Assembly (NCBI GenBank): GCA_905233745.1
Contig: CAJODA010000011.1
Coordinates: 1 to 41,991 of the forward strand
Source: an uncultured Bacteroidales bacterium
GTDB lineage: Bacteria > Bacteroidota > Bacteroidia > Bacteroidales > WCHB1-69
Direction of reading: 5' to 3'
Length of the DNA: 41,991 nt
The position numbers and the translations under genes were made by a program. This document shows, in pieces, positions 17,446 to 24,957 of the stretch (its first letter is position 1; every line of letters begins with the position of its first letter). The notes below the pieces were generated by a model. It searched no databases. It was given only the letters and a program-made list of their open reading frames with translations, and was not told the DNA's origin.

Positions 17446-17670
17446 TTATAAAGTTGTCTGGCATTTGACTTCAACCTTAGTTCCTACCAGAGGCGCTGTA
17501 TAAGATTGATTGTAATCCGTGCATTTTTTTCCACCCTCTACTGTGAAAGGATCTCCCGTTTTCTCGAGGACACCATCATAGTAAGTTTTGCACTCACATT
17601 TCTTGTCACATGACGTTGTCATGAATGTCAGCAACAGGCCGACTGCGCATAAGCATAATAATTTTTTCAT
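17446..17670 (-). CDS. Small lipoprotein, Cys-rich, function unknown
   Basis: A 74-residue exported lipoprotein. The signal MKKLLCLCAVGLLLTFMTTSC ends in a lipobox (MTTSC). The mature part starts CDKKCECKTYYDGV and has four or five cysteines, so disulfides are possible. It has its own -7 box and its own terminator, so it is a single-gene transcript. No family is recognised. Confidence 0.8.
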   Translation of the reverse strand: MKKLLCLCAVGLLLTFMTTSCDKKCECKTYYDGVLEKTGDPFTVEGGKKCTDYNQSYTAPLVGTKVEVKCQTTL

Positions 17671-17712
17671 TTTTTTTTAAGTTTTTAAAGGTTAATGTAT
17701 CTCTTTTGGGTG

Positions 17713-17720
17713 CAAATATA
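17713..17720 (-). promoter_or_regulatory. -7 box for the small lipoprotein gene
   Basis: TATATTTG on the minus strand followed by CACC, 42 bp before the start; it lies just after the TonB receptor stop at 17730. Confidence 0.6.
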
Positions 17721-17729
17721 GCATTTTTT

Positions 17730-20042
17730 TTAGAATCTCAATCTCAATCCTCCCAAAAAGTTGATACCTGCCTGCGGAAAATAACCTGCATCATATCCCT
17801 TTTCTCCTCCGTAATAGTAGGTGTAGATCCATGCATTGCTCTCATATTTGGCATTGAAAATGTTGTTTACATGAAAGAATAATTCAAGATCTTTCAAACA
17901 ATTGAAATGGAACGTATAGGAGAGACGCAAGTTGGTATATGAGTATGGTTTCAAACAATAATGATCGTCACCGGTGTTATCCAGATACTGTTTACTGACG
18001 AATTTGGTGATAAGAGAGATGTTGAAATCCCTAAGCGGAGTGAAGGTAAAGTCGTTGCCCATGACCACATTGGGAGAGAAAGAGATGGGTGTATTGCCAA
18101 GGTGCTGCTCCACATAGCCGCCGTTATCCCAATCTTCAAGGTAATGCACGTAATCCAGAACCTTGTTCAGACTGAAACAGCCGTTGATGTGCCAGGTGAA
18201 GAAGCGAATGGGACGATAGGCCGCCGCCAACTCGATGCCAGCACGAAAACTCCTATCCACGTTCGCCATCAAAGCATCACCCGTTTGGTCCAATTCACCC
18301 GTGCGCACCAATTGGTTTCTGTAGTACATACCGTATAATGTGGTGTTTAAGAAAAACCGGTCACTGTGCATCAAATAACTGAATTCCGCATTGTAAAGTG
18401 TTTCTGGGATCGGTTTACGTCCATCAGGAGCGCCAATCAGATCATCCCGTGTCGGCTCGCAGTTGGCTGTCGAGAAGGAGAGGTCAAAGCTGTGTTTCAG
18501 TTTGCCACTGTTCAAATAGTAGTGAAATGCGATTCTCGGATTCAAGAAGTTCCAGTTATACTTTTGCGAAACATCGGGTATTTCGTCATTGCTGCCATCA
18601 ATATTATACATAATGTGGCGATGTTGCAGCTCTGCAGTCACACTGAATTTCTTGTACCAGTAGCGCAGACCACCGAAAACTTTGTTCTGTAACTTCAGAC
18701 CCCTACCCTCATACCAGCGATAGTCACAAGGATAGTCCTGCACGCGGTTTGGCTGAGACCAAATGATTTTGCCGTAATGTTTTCCATCATATCGACTGTT
18801 GTCAATTCCAAACACCCAGCGCAAGCCCTGTTCTGTGTGATTCTTGAACACCTGAGAACCCGTATATTGAGCATGAATGCCGTAAAAATAGTTATCCAAA
18901 TACTTCTGCGTGATAAAGTCGGCACGCTTGATAGAGTCATATAGCGGTTCCAAACCGTAATTCTTGATTTTCTTGTCATCCTTATACTGCTGATAATAAC
19001 CCACACCTCTGGTCAGATAAGGCATCACCTGCAAATTGTGGTGTTGAAGGCCATCCTGACGAATCCAATCTTTCACATACTCCAGCTGATAGAAGGTTTG
19101 GGTATAGTTGTCTTTGGAATCCGCATAGTAGTGACGTACGCCATCGTCAGTATAATATTCGCCGCAGGGATTGTAGGTGCGGTTGGTGGTCAGACTGTCG
19201 TATGGAATACCGCTCCAGGCAAGGCCTGTGTGCTCGGTGCCGAACAAAAGATGAAACTTCAATATTCCATAATCTTTATTCTTCTTGAAATTATAGAGAT
19301 TATACCGGGCAGTCAAAAAGCCGGAGTTGAGGCGGACACCAGACCGATCCACAAAACCGTCGCTGCGGATGTCGGAGAAGGAGGCCAGCATAGAGAATCG
19401 CTTGCCGATGAGGCCGGTACCCGCGCTCACCATGTTGTGAAACGTGTTGTAGGAGCCATAGGAACTGCGAACCTCCGCGAATGGTTTGTTGGGAATATCT
19501 TTGGTGACAAAGTTGATACGCGTTCCGAACAGCGTGCTTCCGTCGGAGGGATTAGCGCCGTTCTGGACGCTCACTTCTCCTATATAGGCTGCCATGTCAG
19601 GTAAGTTCACCAGCCATGAGCCCTGCGATTCCGCATTATTGACGGTCACCCCGTTAAGTGTGGTGTTGATACGGGTTTGGTCAATACCCCGAATACGCAT
19701 ATAGGTTGCGCCAAGACCATAACCGCCATCGGAAGTGGTAATCATGGAGGGCATCATATCCAAGAGGTTGTTGACACTACCGTTACCCTGCTGCGCTCTA
19801 ATTTGCGGTAGCGACATGGTGGTAATGTTAGCGGCCGTCTGTATTGTAGGTTGGGTGAACTGGATGGTCACCTCCTCCACTTCGCCCCTTTGTACCGTGT
19901 CAGGCATCTGGGCAAACAACACCGACGGAATCAGCAGTGCCATGAGGACAAAAACGACAGCCTTCAGCCGGTGGCCGGTGGCCGCTGGATTTTGGATTCT
20001 GAATCCTGAGGCTTGAACTTTAAAATCACATTGCTTTTTCAT
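17730..20042 (-). CDS. TonB-dependent outer-membrane receptor, probably for thiamin compounds
   Basis: A 770-residue receptor. The plug domain has TTMSLPQIRAQQGNGSVNNLLDMMPSM, MRIRGIDQTRINTTLNGVTVNNAES and VQNGANPSDGSTLFGTRINF (about 80-185), followed by a 22-strand-type barrel ending GINFLGGLRLRF with terminal Phe. There is no carboxypeptidase-like N-domain. A TPP riboswitch lies upstream on the same strand, so thiamin or a derivative is the likely ligand (inference from regulation). The signal peptide (KAVVFVLMALLIPSVLFA) is preceded by about 26 odd residues, QASGFRIQNPAATGHRL among them, translated from a 7-bp repeat array. No PnuT-type inner-membrane transporter adjoins it. Confidence 0.93.
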   Translation of the reverse strand: MKKQCDFKVQASGFRIQNPAATGHRLKAVVFVLMALLIPSVLFAQMPDTVQRGEVEEVTIQFTQPTIQTAANITTMSLPQIRAQQGNGSVNNLLDMMPSMITTSDGGYGLGATYMRIRGIDQTRINTTLNGVTVNNAESQGSWLVNLPDMAAYIGEVSVQNGANPSDGSTLFGTRINFVTKDIPNKPFAEVRSSYGSYNTFHNMVSAGTGLIGKRFSMLASFSDIRSDGFVDRSGVRLNSGFLTARYNLYNFKKNKDYGILKFHLLFGTEHTGLAWSGIPYDSLTTNRTYNPCGEYYTDDGVRHYYADSKDNYTQTFYQLEYVKDWIRQDGLQHHNLQVMPYLTRGVGYYQQYKDDKKIKNYGLEPLYDSIKRADFITQKYLDNYFYGIHAQYTGSQVFKNHTEQGLRWVFGIDNSRYDGKHYGKIIWSQPNRVQDYPCDYRWYEGRGLKLQNKVFGGLRYWYKKFSVTAELQHRHIMYNIDGSNDEIPDVSQKYNWNFLNPRIAFHYYLNSGKLKHSFDLSFSTANCEPTRDDLIGAPDGRKPIPETLYNAEFSYLMHSDRFFLNTTLYGMYYRNQLVRTGELDQTGDALMANVDRSFRAGIELAAAYRPIRFFTWHINGCFSLNKVLDYVHYLEDWDNGGYVEQHLGNTPISFSPNVVMGNDFTFTPLRDFNISLITKFVSKQYLDNTGDDHYCLKPYSYTNLRLSYTFHFNCLKDLELFFHVNNIFNAKYESNAWIYTYYYGGEKGYDAGYFPQAGINFLGGLRLRF
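19967..20015 (-). repeat. Seven-unit degenerate heptamer array inside the receptor's 5' coding end
   Basis: On the plus strand the units are GCCGGTG (twice), GCCGCTG, GATTTTG, GATTCTG, AATCCTG and AGGCTTG. All are exactly 7 bp and all end in TG. Because 49 is not a multiple of 3, the array encodes a non-periodic peptide. Confidence 0.75.
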
Positions 20043-20083
20043 TACTCTTACAGTTTATTATTAATTGATCTTTGATTCTTAAC

Positions 20084-20139
20084 CAATGCTCACCAATCAT
20101 CCAAAGCTAATGGCAACAGCTAAAAGCCAAGAGCAAAAT
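20084..20139 (-). repeat. Heptamer-phased array in the receptor leader
   Basis: In 7-bp register on the plus strand the clearest units are GCTAAAA, GCCAAGA and GCAAAAT (20119-20139), preceded by AGCTAAT and GGCAACA. Earlier units (CACCAAT, CATCCAA) are weaker. It lies between the TPP riboswitch and the receptor start. Confidence 0.55.
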
Positions 20140-20167
20140 ACTGAAAGAGGGTAAATAGGACGTTGTT

Positions 20168-20240
20168 TATCTCCCTACGGCGGCATTATCCGCATCAGGT
20201 TCAACGGGTCTAATCTCAGCCTTACGAGGCACCCCTTTCA
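20168..20240 (-). ncRNA. TPP riboswitch (THI element)
   Basis: Read on the minus strand it has GGGGTGCC, GGCTGAGA, ACCCGTTGAACCTGAT, GGATAATGCC and CGTAGGGA in canonical order. It is transcribed towards the TonB receptor, about 125 nt before its start. No terminator is obvious after the aptamer, so control may act on translation or through a structure formed with the leader. Binding of TPP is expected to lower receptor synthesis. Confidence 0.97.
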
Positions 20241-20249
20241 AAACGGCGG

Positions 20250-20257
20250 CAAAATTA
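20250..20257 (-). promoter_or_regulatory. -7 box upstream of the TPP riboswitch
   Basis: TAATTTTG on the minus strand followed by CCGCC, 10 bp before the aptamer begins. Confidence 0.65.
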
Positions 20258-20280
20258 GTAAAAATTTCGTGATTTTTATG

Positions 20281-20288
20281 TATGTTTG
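20281..20288 (+). promoter_or_regulatory. -7 box for the M16 peptidase
   Basis: TATGTTTG followed by CAGCC, 35 bp before the ATG at 20324. The ORF-track start at 20282 is the ATG inside this box and is therefore rejected. Confidence 0.65.
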
Positions 20289-20323
20289 CAGCCGTAAAAA
20301 AAAAAACTAATATTTTTAATATT

Positions 20324-23239
20324 ATGAAACGTAACGTTATCTCCGCGCTACTGATGGTGGTCCTCTGCCTCCTGACCTTCAGCACCAATGCGCAAAACTA
20401 CAACAAGGAGACCTATCAGAACGACCCCATGAACGTCATCCATTATACGCTGGACAACGGTCTTCAAGTCTTTCTATCCGTAAACAAGGATGAACCACGC
20501 ATCCAGACCTACATTGCCGTGCGTGTGGGCAGTAAGAACGACCCTGCTGAATCAACAGGTCTCTCTCACTACCTCGAGCACCTGATGTTCAAGGGCACGA
20601 AAAACTTCGGCACCCTGGACTGGGCAAAGGAAGAGGAGCATCTCAAGAAAATTGAGTCACTCTATGAGGTATATAACCATACCACAGACCCTGCCAAGCG
20701 CAAAGCCATCTATCATCAGATCGACTCTGTTTCTTACGAGGCATCCAAATATGCCATTCCGAACGAATACGACAAGATGATGTCCATGATCGGTGCGCAA
20801 GGAACCAACGCCTTCACCTCCAACGACATGACGGTTTATCAAGAAGACATTCCTAACAATGAGTTGGAACGCTGGCTCATGATTGAGAGCGAACGTTTCG
20901 CCAATCCTGTATTCCGTTTGTTCCACACTGAGTTGGAGGCCGTTTATGAGGAGAAGAACATGAACATGGCCAACGATTCCCGCACCGCATACGAGAAGAT
21001 GAACGAGGCTCTATTCCCCAACCATCCGTATGGCACCCAAACCACCATCGGAACCATTGAGCACTTGAAAAACCCGTCCCTGAAGAACATCATCAAGCAC
21101 TTCAACACTTACTATGTGCCGAACAACTACTGTATTACTATGGCTGGCGACTTCGACCCCGATCAAGCCATCAAGCTTATCGACAAATATTTCGGAAAGA
21201 TACAACCGAAATACATTCCTGACTTCACCTACGTGAAAGAGAAACCCATCCGCGAAGTGAAGGTGGTGGAAGTGTATGGTCTGGAGCCCGAAAACGTGCA
21301 AATCGGATACCGCATCGATGCGGGTACCGGTTCCCGCGATGTGCTTCTCGCCGAGATGGCAGATGCCGTGCTGATGAACGGTTCCTGCGGTATCATTGAT
21401 GAAAACATCAACCAAAAGCAGCTGGCACTGTCCGCATACTCCGGCGTGAGCGACCTTAACGACTACGCATACTTCCGCCTCAGCGGAAGACCCAAAGAGG
21501 GACAAACCCTTGAGCAACTGAAAGACCTGCTGCTGCAACAAATCGAGATTCTGAAGTCCGGAAACTGGGACGCCGATCTTCTCACCGCCGCTATCAACAA
21601 CCGCAAACTGAGCGATATGACCTCCCTCGAAAGCAACGTGAACCGCGGCATGGCAATGGCTTTCGCCTACCTCTCCCACCGGAGCTGGCAGGATGTGATC
21701 AACGAGACTGAGAACATGAGCTATGTGACCAAAGAGGATGTTATCGATTTTGCAAACCGCACCTTCAAGAACAACAACTATGCAATCGTCTATAAACGTC
21801 AAGGCGAGCAACGCGATGTGCAGAAAGTTGACAAACCCGAGATCACGCCTGTGGTTATGAACCGTGACGTGGAGAGCGCATTCCTCAAAGAGATAAAGAA
21901 CATCAAAGTGAACCCCATCGAGCCCGTATTCGTGGATTTCAACAAAGATATGAAGAAAGGCACGTCCAATGGCAACGAAGTTCTTTACGTGGAGAACACC
22001 GACAACGGCCGCTTCCAGCTGGTTTATCGCTACAACTACGGTTCATTCTATGACAAGAAGGCCGGTATCACCAACTCTTTCCTCGACCAGCTTGAGAGTG
22101 AAAACCGGACACTTAGCCAAATAAACCGTGAGATGTATGATCTCGCCTGCAGTTTCAGTATCGGCTTCGGCTCCAAATACGCCACGGTCAGAATTTCCGG
22201 TTTGAGTGAGAACATGGTGAAGGCCATGGCCATCGTGGAGGACATTCTCAATCACCCCAAGATTTCCGAGGAATCCGTCCAAAACTCCATCGCTGACGTA
22301 CTGAAAAACCGCGCAGATAGCAAGTCCCGCCAGCAAACCATCTTCCAACGGATGCTGAGCTACGTATCCTACGGCAAAGACAACGTACGCAAATATTTCG
22401 TCAGCAACGAAGAGGTTCAAAAAATCAAAGCGCAGGATGTCATCAACCAGATCAAGACCATGACTTCCCAACCGCAACGCATCTTATATTATGGTGACAT
22501 GAACTTCACTGATTTCATGAAAATGATCACCAACACGGAAAATCACAGTGTACATCAGGCCAAGAAACCTGCCAAGATGGGTCCCGACTACGACCGTCTG
22601 GCCACAAAAGAGAACAAGGTCTATTTCGCACACTACGATGCCAAGCAGTCTTTGTGCCGCCAACTCACCACCTCCATTCCCGCCAACTGGGTCCTCAGTC
22701 CGCAAATCGAAATGTACAACGAATACTTTGGCGGCAGCATGAACTCCATCGTCTTCCAAGAAATCCGCGAGAAACGCTCATTGGCATATTCTGCCGCAGC
22801 TTACTATGTGGAGCCCAGTGAAAAAGGCAAGATGAATTTCAACATGACACACATCGGCACACAGAACGACAAGCTGATTGACGCCATGGAAGCCTTTAAC
22901 GACTTGTTGGACAACATGCCCGTATCAGACCTCAACTTTGATCTGGCCAAGACATCCCTGATTTCCAATTACCGTACCGCCCGCACACGCAAGATGGGCA
23001 TCATCAACCATTATCTTGCTTGTGAAGAAATGGGATTGAAAAACTCTCCCGACAAAACCAACTATGCTGCCATCCAGAAGCTGACCATCAATGATGTGGT
23101 GAACTTCAACAAGTCATACATCAAGAATCAGAAACGTGTAGTCGTCGTTCTCGGCAACAAGGATGAAGTCGATTTGAAGGGTCTGGAAAAATACGGTAAA
23201 GTGACGACGCTTTCCTTAGAGGAAATCTTCGGATACTAA
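20324..23239 (+). CDS. Exported M16-family zinc metallopeptidase (two-half type)
   Basis: A 971-residue inverzincin-type protease with a signal peptide (1-23). The first half carries the inverted zinc motif HYLEH at 82-86 and the downstream ELEAVYEEKNM segment that supplies the third ligand. The second half (LFVEN-like ENTDNGRFQLVYRYNYG onward, with RQLTTSIPANWVLSPQIEMYNEYFGGSMNSIVFQEIREKRSLAYS) is the catalytically silent partner half. It probably degrades peptides in the periplasm. It is convergent with the PurF-like gene with a 14-bp gap. Divergent from the thiamin receptor; no functional link is evident. Confidence 0.94.
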   Translation: MKRNVISALLMVVLCLLTFSTNAQNYNKETYQNDPMNVIHYTLDNGLQVFLSVNKDEPRIQTYIAVRVGSKNDPAESTGLSHYLEHLMFKGTKNFGTLDWAKEEEHLKKIESLYEVYNHTTDPAKRKAIYHQIDSVSYEASKYAIPNEYDKMMSMIGAQGTNAFTSNDMTVYQEDIPNNELERWLMIESERFANPVFRLFHTELEAVYEEKNMNMANDSRTAYEKMNEALFPNHPYGTQTTIGTIEHLKNPSLKNIIKHFNTYYVPNNYCITMAGDFDPDQAIKLIDKYFGKIQPKYIPDFTYVKEKPIREVKVVEVYGLEPENVQIGYRIDAGTGSRDVLLAEMADAVLMNGSCGIIDENINQKQLALSAYSGVSDLNDYAYFRLSGRPKEGQTLEQLKDLLLQQIEILKSGNWDADLLTAAINNRKLSDMTSLESNVNRGMAMAFAYLSHRSWQDVINETENMSYVTKEDVIDFANRTFKNNNYAIVYKRQGEQRDVQKVDKPEITPVVMNRDVESAFLKEIKNIKVNPIEPVFVDFNKDMKKGTSNGNEVLYVENTDNGRFQLVYRYNYGSFYDKKAGITNSFLDQLESENRTLSQINREMYDLACSFSIGFGSKYATVRISGLSENMVKAMAIVEDILNHPKISEESVQNSIADVLKNRADSKSRQQTIFQRMLSYVSYGKDNVRKYFVSNEEVQKIKAQDVINQIKTMTSQPQRILYYGDMNFTDFMKMITNTENHSVHQAKKPAKMGPDYDRLATKENKVYFAHYDAKQSLCRQLTTSIPANWVLSPQIEMYNEYFGGSMNSIVFQEIREKRSLAYSAAAYYVEPSEKGKMNFNMTHIGTQNDKLIDAMEAFNDLLDNMPVSDLNFDLAKTSLISNYRTARTRKMGIINHYLACEEMGLKNSPDKTNYAAIQKLTINDVVNFNKSYIKNQKRVVVVLGNKDEVDLKGLEKYGKVTTLSLEEIFGY

Positions 23240-23253
23240 AAGCCGTAAATCAA

Positions 23254-24660
23254 CTACGCTCCGAATGAGGAGCCGTCGAAACAGTGGGTGCACAGTCGCT
23301 CCTTCGGCAAACCGATAGCCTTGGCTATCGTTTCCAAACGGTTGAACTTCAACGTGTCGACCCCCAGATGTTTCCGAATAACCTCCACCAAATTCGCGTA
23401 CTCTTTGGTAGAGTCATCGCAATAGAGGTGGAGGTTTTTTGTGCTACTCCCCTCCAACTCCTCAATTGCGCGACGCGTAATCAATTCCATCTCCGTCTTG
23501 GATGCGGAGAAATTGAGGAAATTACAGCCGTATGTCAGAGGCGGACAGCTGATGCGGATATGAACCTCCTTGGCGCCATAACTGTATAGTTTCTTCACAT
23601 TGTCGCGCAACTGCGTGCCGCGCACGATAGAATCATCACAGAAAACGATGCGCTGACCCTTGAGAATCGTCGTGTTGGGCAACAACTTCATACGAGCCAC
23701 ATGCTCACGAGTATCTTGATTCACCGGCATGAAACTCCTTGACCAAGTGGGCGTGTATTTCACAATGCCCCTCTTGTAAGGAATCTTCTTACCCATGGCA
23801 TAACCCAACGCCATGCCAATGCCTGAATCCGGAATAGCCGATACCATGTCTGCCTCTATGTCATCACTGCTGCCCATCTCATACCCATACATGTAACGCG
23901 CGTTCTCCACATTCACCCCCTCATACTCAGAAGTCGGATAACCGTAATAAATCCACAGGAAAGAACAGATCTGCATTTGGGAATTAGGCTCTAGCAACGA
24001 CTCAATACCAGCCGTGGTGATCTTCACCACTTCGCCAGGACCCACAAATCTCTCTATGGTATAATCCAGATTGGCGAAACTGTGGCAATCGAAAGCCAAC
24101 GCATAGCTTCCTTCTTTACGGCCCACAACAATGGGTGTTCGTCCGTAATAGTCCCGGGCGGCAATAATGCCCTCATCCGTCAGAATCAGCATGGAACATG
24201 AGCCCTTCACATTTTTGTACACATTCCGAATTCCATCCACAAAATCCTTGCCTTGGGTAATCATTAGCGCAATCAGTTCCGTGGGATTGGTGCTTCCCGA
24301 ACTCAACTCGGTGAACTGCTGGTTCTTGTTCAAACAATCCTTCTCCAACTCTGCCAGATTGTTTATTTTAGCCACGGTTACTATCGCAAAGCGTCCCAAA
24401 TGGGAATTCACCACAATGGGTTGCGCATCCGTATCACTGATCACTCCAATGCCAAGGTTTCCCTTAAACTTAGAAAGGTCATCACTGAACTTGGTACGGA
24501 AATAGGAGTTCTCAATATTGTGTATGGAACGATGAAATGTATTGTGCTCTATAGTCACCATACCTCCGCGCTTTGTGCCGAGATGGGAATGATAGTCAAT
24601 ACCGTAAAACAAATCAGGATTGCAGGGTCCGTTGGACACCACGCCAAAAAAACCACCCAT
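23254..24660 (-). CDS. PurF-like amidophosphoribosyltransferase paralogue lacking the N-terminal catalytic Cys
   Basis: A 468-residue homologue of glutamine PRPP amidotransferase. The PRTase domain is well kept (IVFCDDSIVRGTQLRDNV PRPP loop; YKRGIVKYTPTWSRSFM) and the C-terminus reads ERLCTHCFDGSSFG. The protein begins MGGFFGVVSNGPC, whereas active PurF exposes Cys after Met removal (MCG...). Without that nucleophile the glutaminase cannot work; ammonia-dependent synthesis or a regulatory role is possible. Similar MGGFF proteins occur beside a normal PurF in Bacteroidota. I therefore do not assign purF. Confidence 0.9.
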   Translation of the reverse strand: MGGFFGVVSNGPCNPDLFYGIDYHSHLGTKRGGMVTIEHNTFHRSIHNIENSYFRTKFSDDLSKFKGNLGIGVISDTDAQPIVVNSHLGRFAIVTVAKINNLAELEKDCLNKNQQFTELSSGSTNPTELIALMITQGKDFVDGIRNVYKNVKGSCSMLILTDEGIIAARDYYGRTPIVVGRKEGSYALAFDCHSFANLDYTIERFVGPGEVVKITTAGIESLLEPNSQMQICSFLWIYYGYPTSEYEGVNVENARYMYGYEMGSSDDIEADMVSAIPDSGIGMALGYAMGKKIPYKRGIVKYTPTWSRSFMPVNQDTREHVARMKLLPNTTILKGQRIVFCDDSIVRGTQLRDNVKKLYSYGAKEVHIRISCPPLTYGCNFLNFSASKTEMELITRRAIEELEGSSTKNLHLYCDDSTKEYANLVEVIRKHLGVDTLKFNRLETIAKAIGLPKERLCTHCFDGSSFGA

Positions 24661-24714
24661 AATTATTTGATATTTATTAAGTTAAAAATTTCCCTCCAAT
24701 GTAACAAGGCGCTG

Positions 24715-24722
24715 CAAAAATA
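24715..24722 (-). promoter_or_regulatory. -7 box for the PurF-like gene
   Basis: TATTTTTG on the minus strand followed by CAGCGCC, 54 bp before the start. Confidence 0.6.
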
Positions 24723-24802
24723 AAATTTTACCATTTTTTTCCCCCCGATGCCATCCGGAATTTATCAACTATTTATCAACAACACGAGCGACCATTTCAG
24801 AT

Positions 24803-24827
24803 ACCGTGGAATGACGGTCATTTTTTT
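24803..24827 (+). terminator. Terminator-like hairpin just upstream of the metH promoter
   Basis: ACCGT/ACGGT stem with a 6-nt loop, then CA and seven T. No plus-strand gene lies just upstream, so it may instead be part of the promoter region. The rest of 24723-24802 is AT-rich without recognised content. Confidence 0.35.
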
Positions 24828-24828
24828 A

Positions 24829-24836
24829 TATTTTTG
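24829..24836 (+). promoter_or_regulatory. -7 box for metH
   Basis: TATTTTTG followed by CACA. It implies a leader of about 115 nt before the ATG at 24958. Confidence 0.6.
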
Positions 24837-24837
24837 C

Positions 24838-24903
24838 ACACTTCACCCAGGCCTATAGTAAAAGATTGATATTGAATAATGATGAAACAGTGTCGTGAAG
24901 TGT
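24838..24903 (+). promoter_or_regulatory. Inverted repeat in the metH leader
   Basis: ACACTTCAC at 24838-24846 is perfectly complementary to GTGAAGTGT at 24895-24903. The leader could fold into a 9-bp closing stem with a ~48-nt interior. It does not match the cobalamin or SAM riboswitch signatures I know. The left arm begins close to the expected transcription start. Confidence 0.4.
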
Positions 24904-24957
24904 AATGCAACCATAACAATCAAACATCCAAGTAGATAAAAAGAAAAAAACAAGTGT

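Noticed and set aside
24838-24957. Cobalamin riboswitch before metH
   Set aside because: The leader is only about 115 nt, too short, and I find no B12-box signature.
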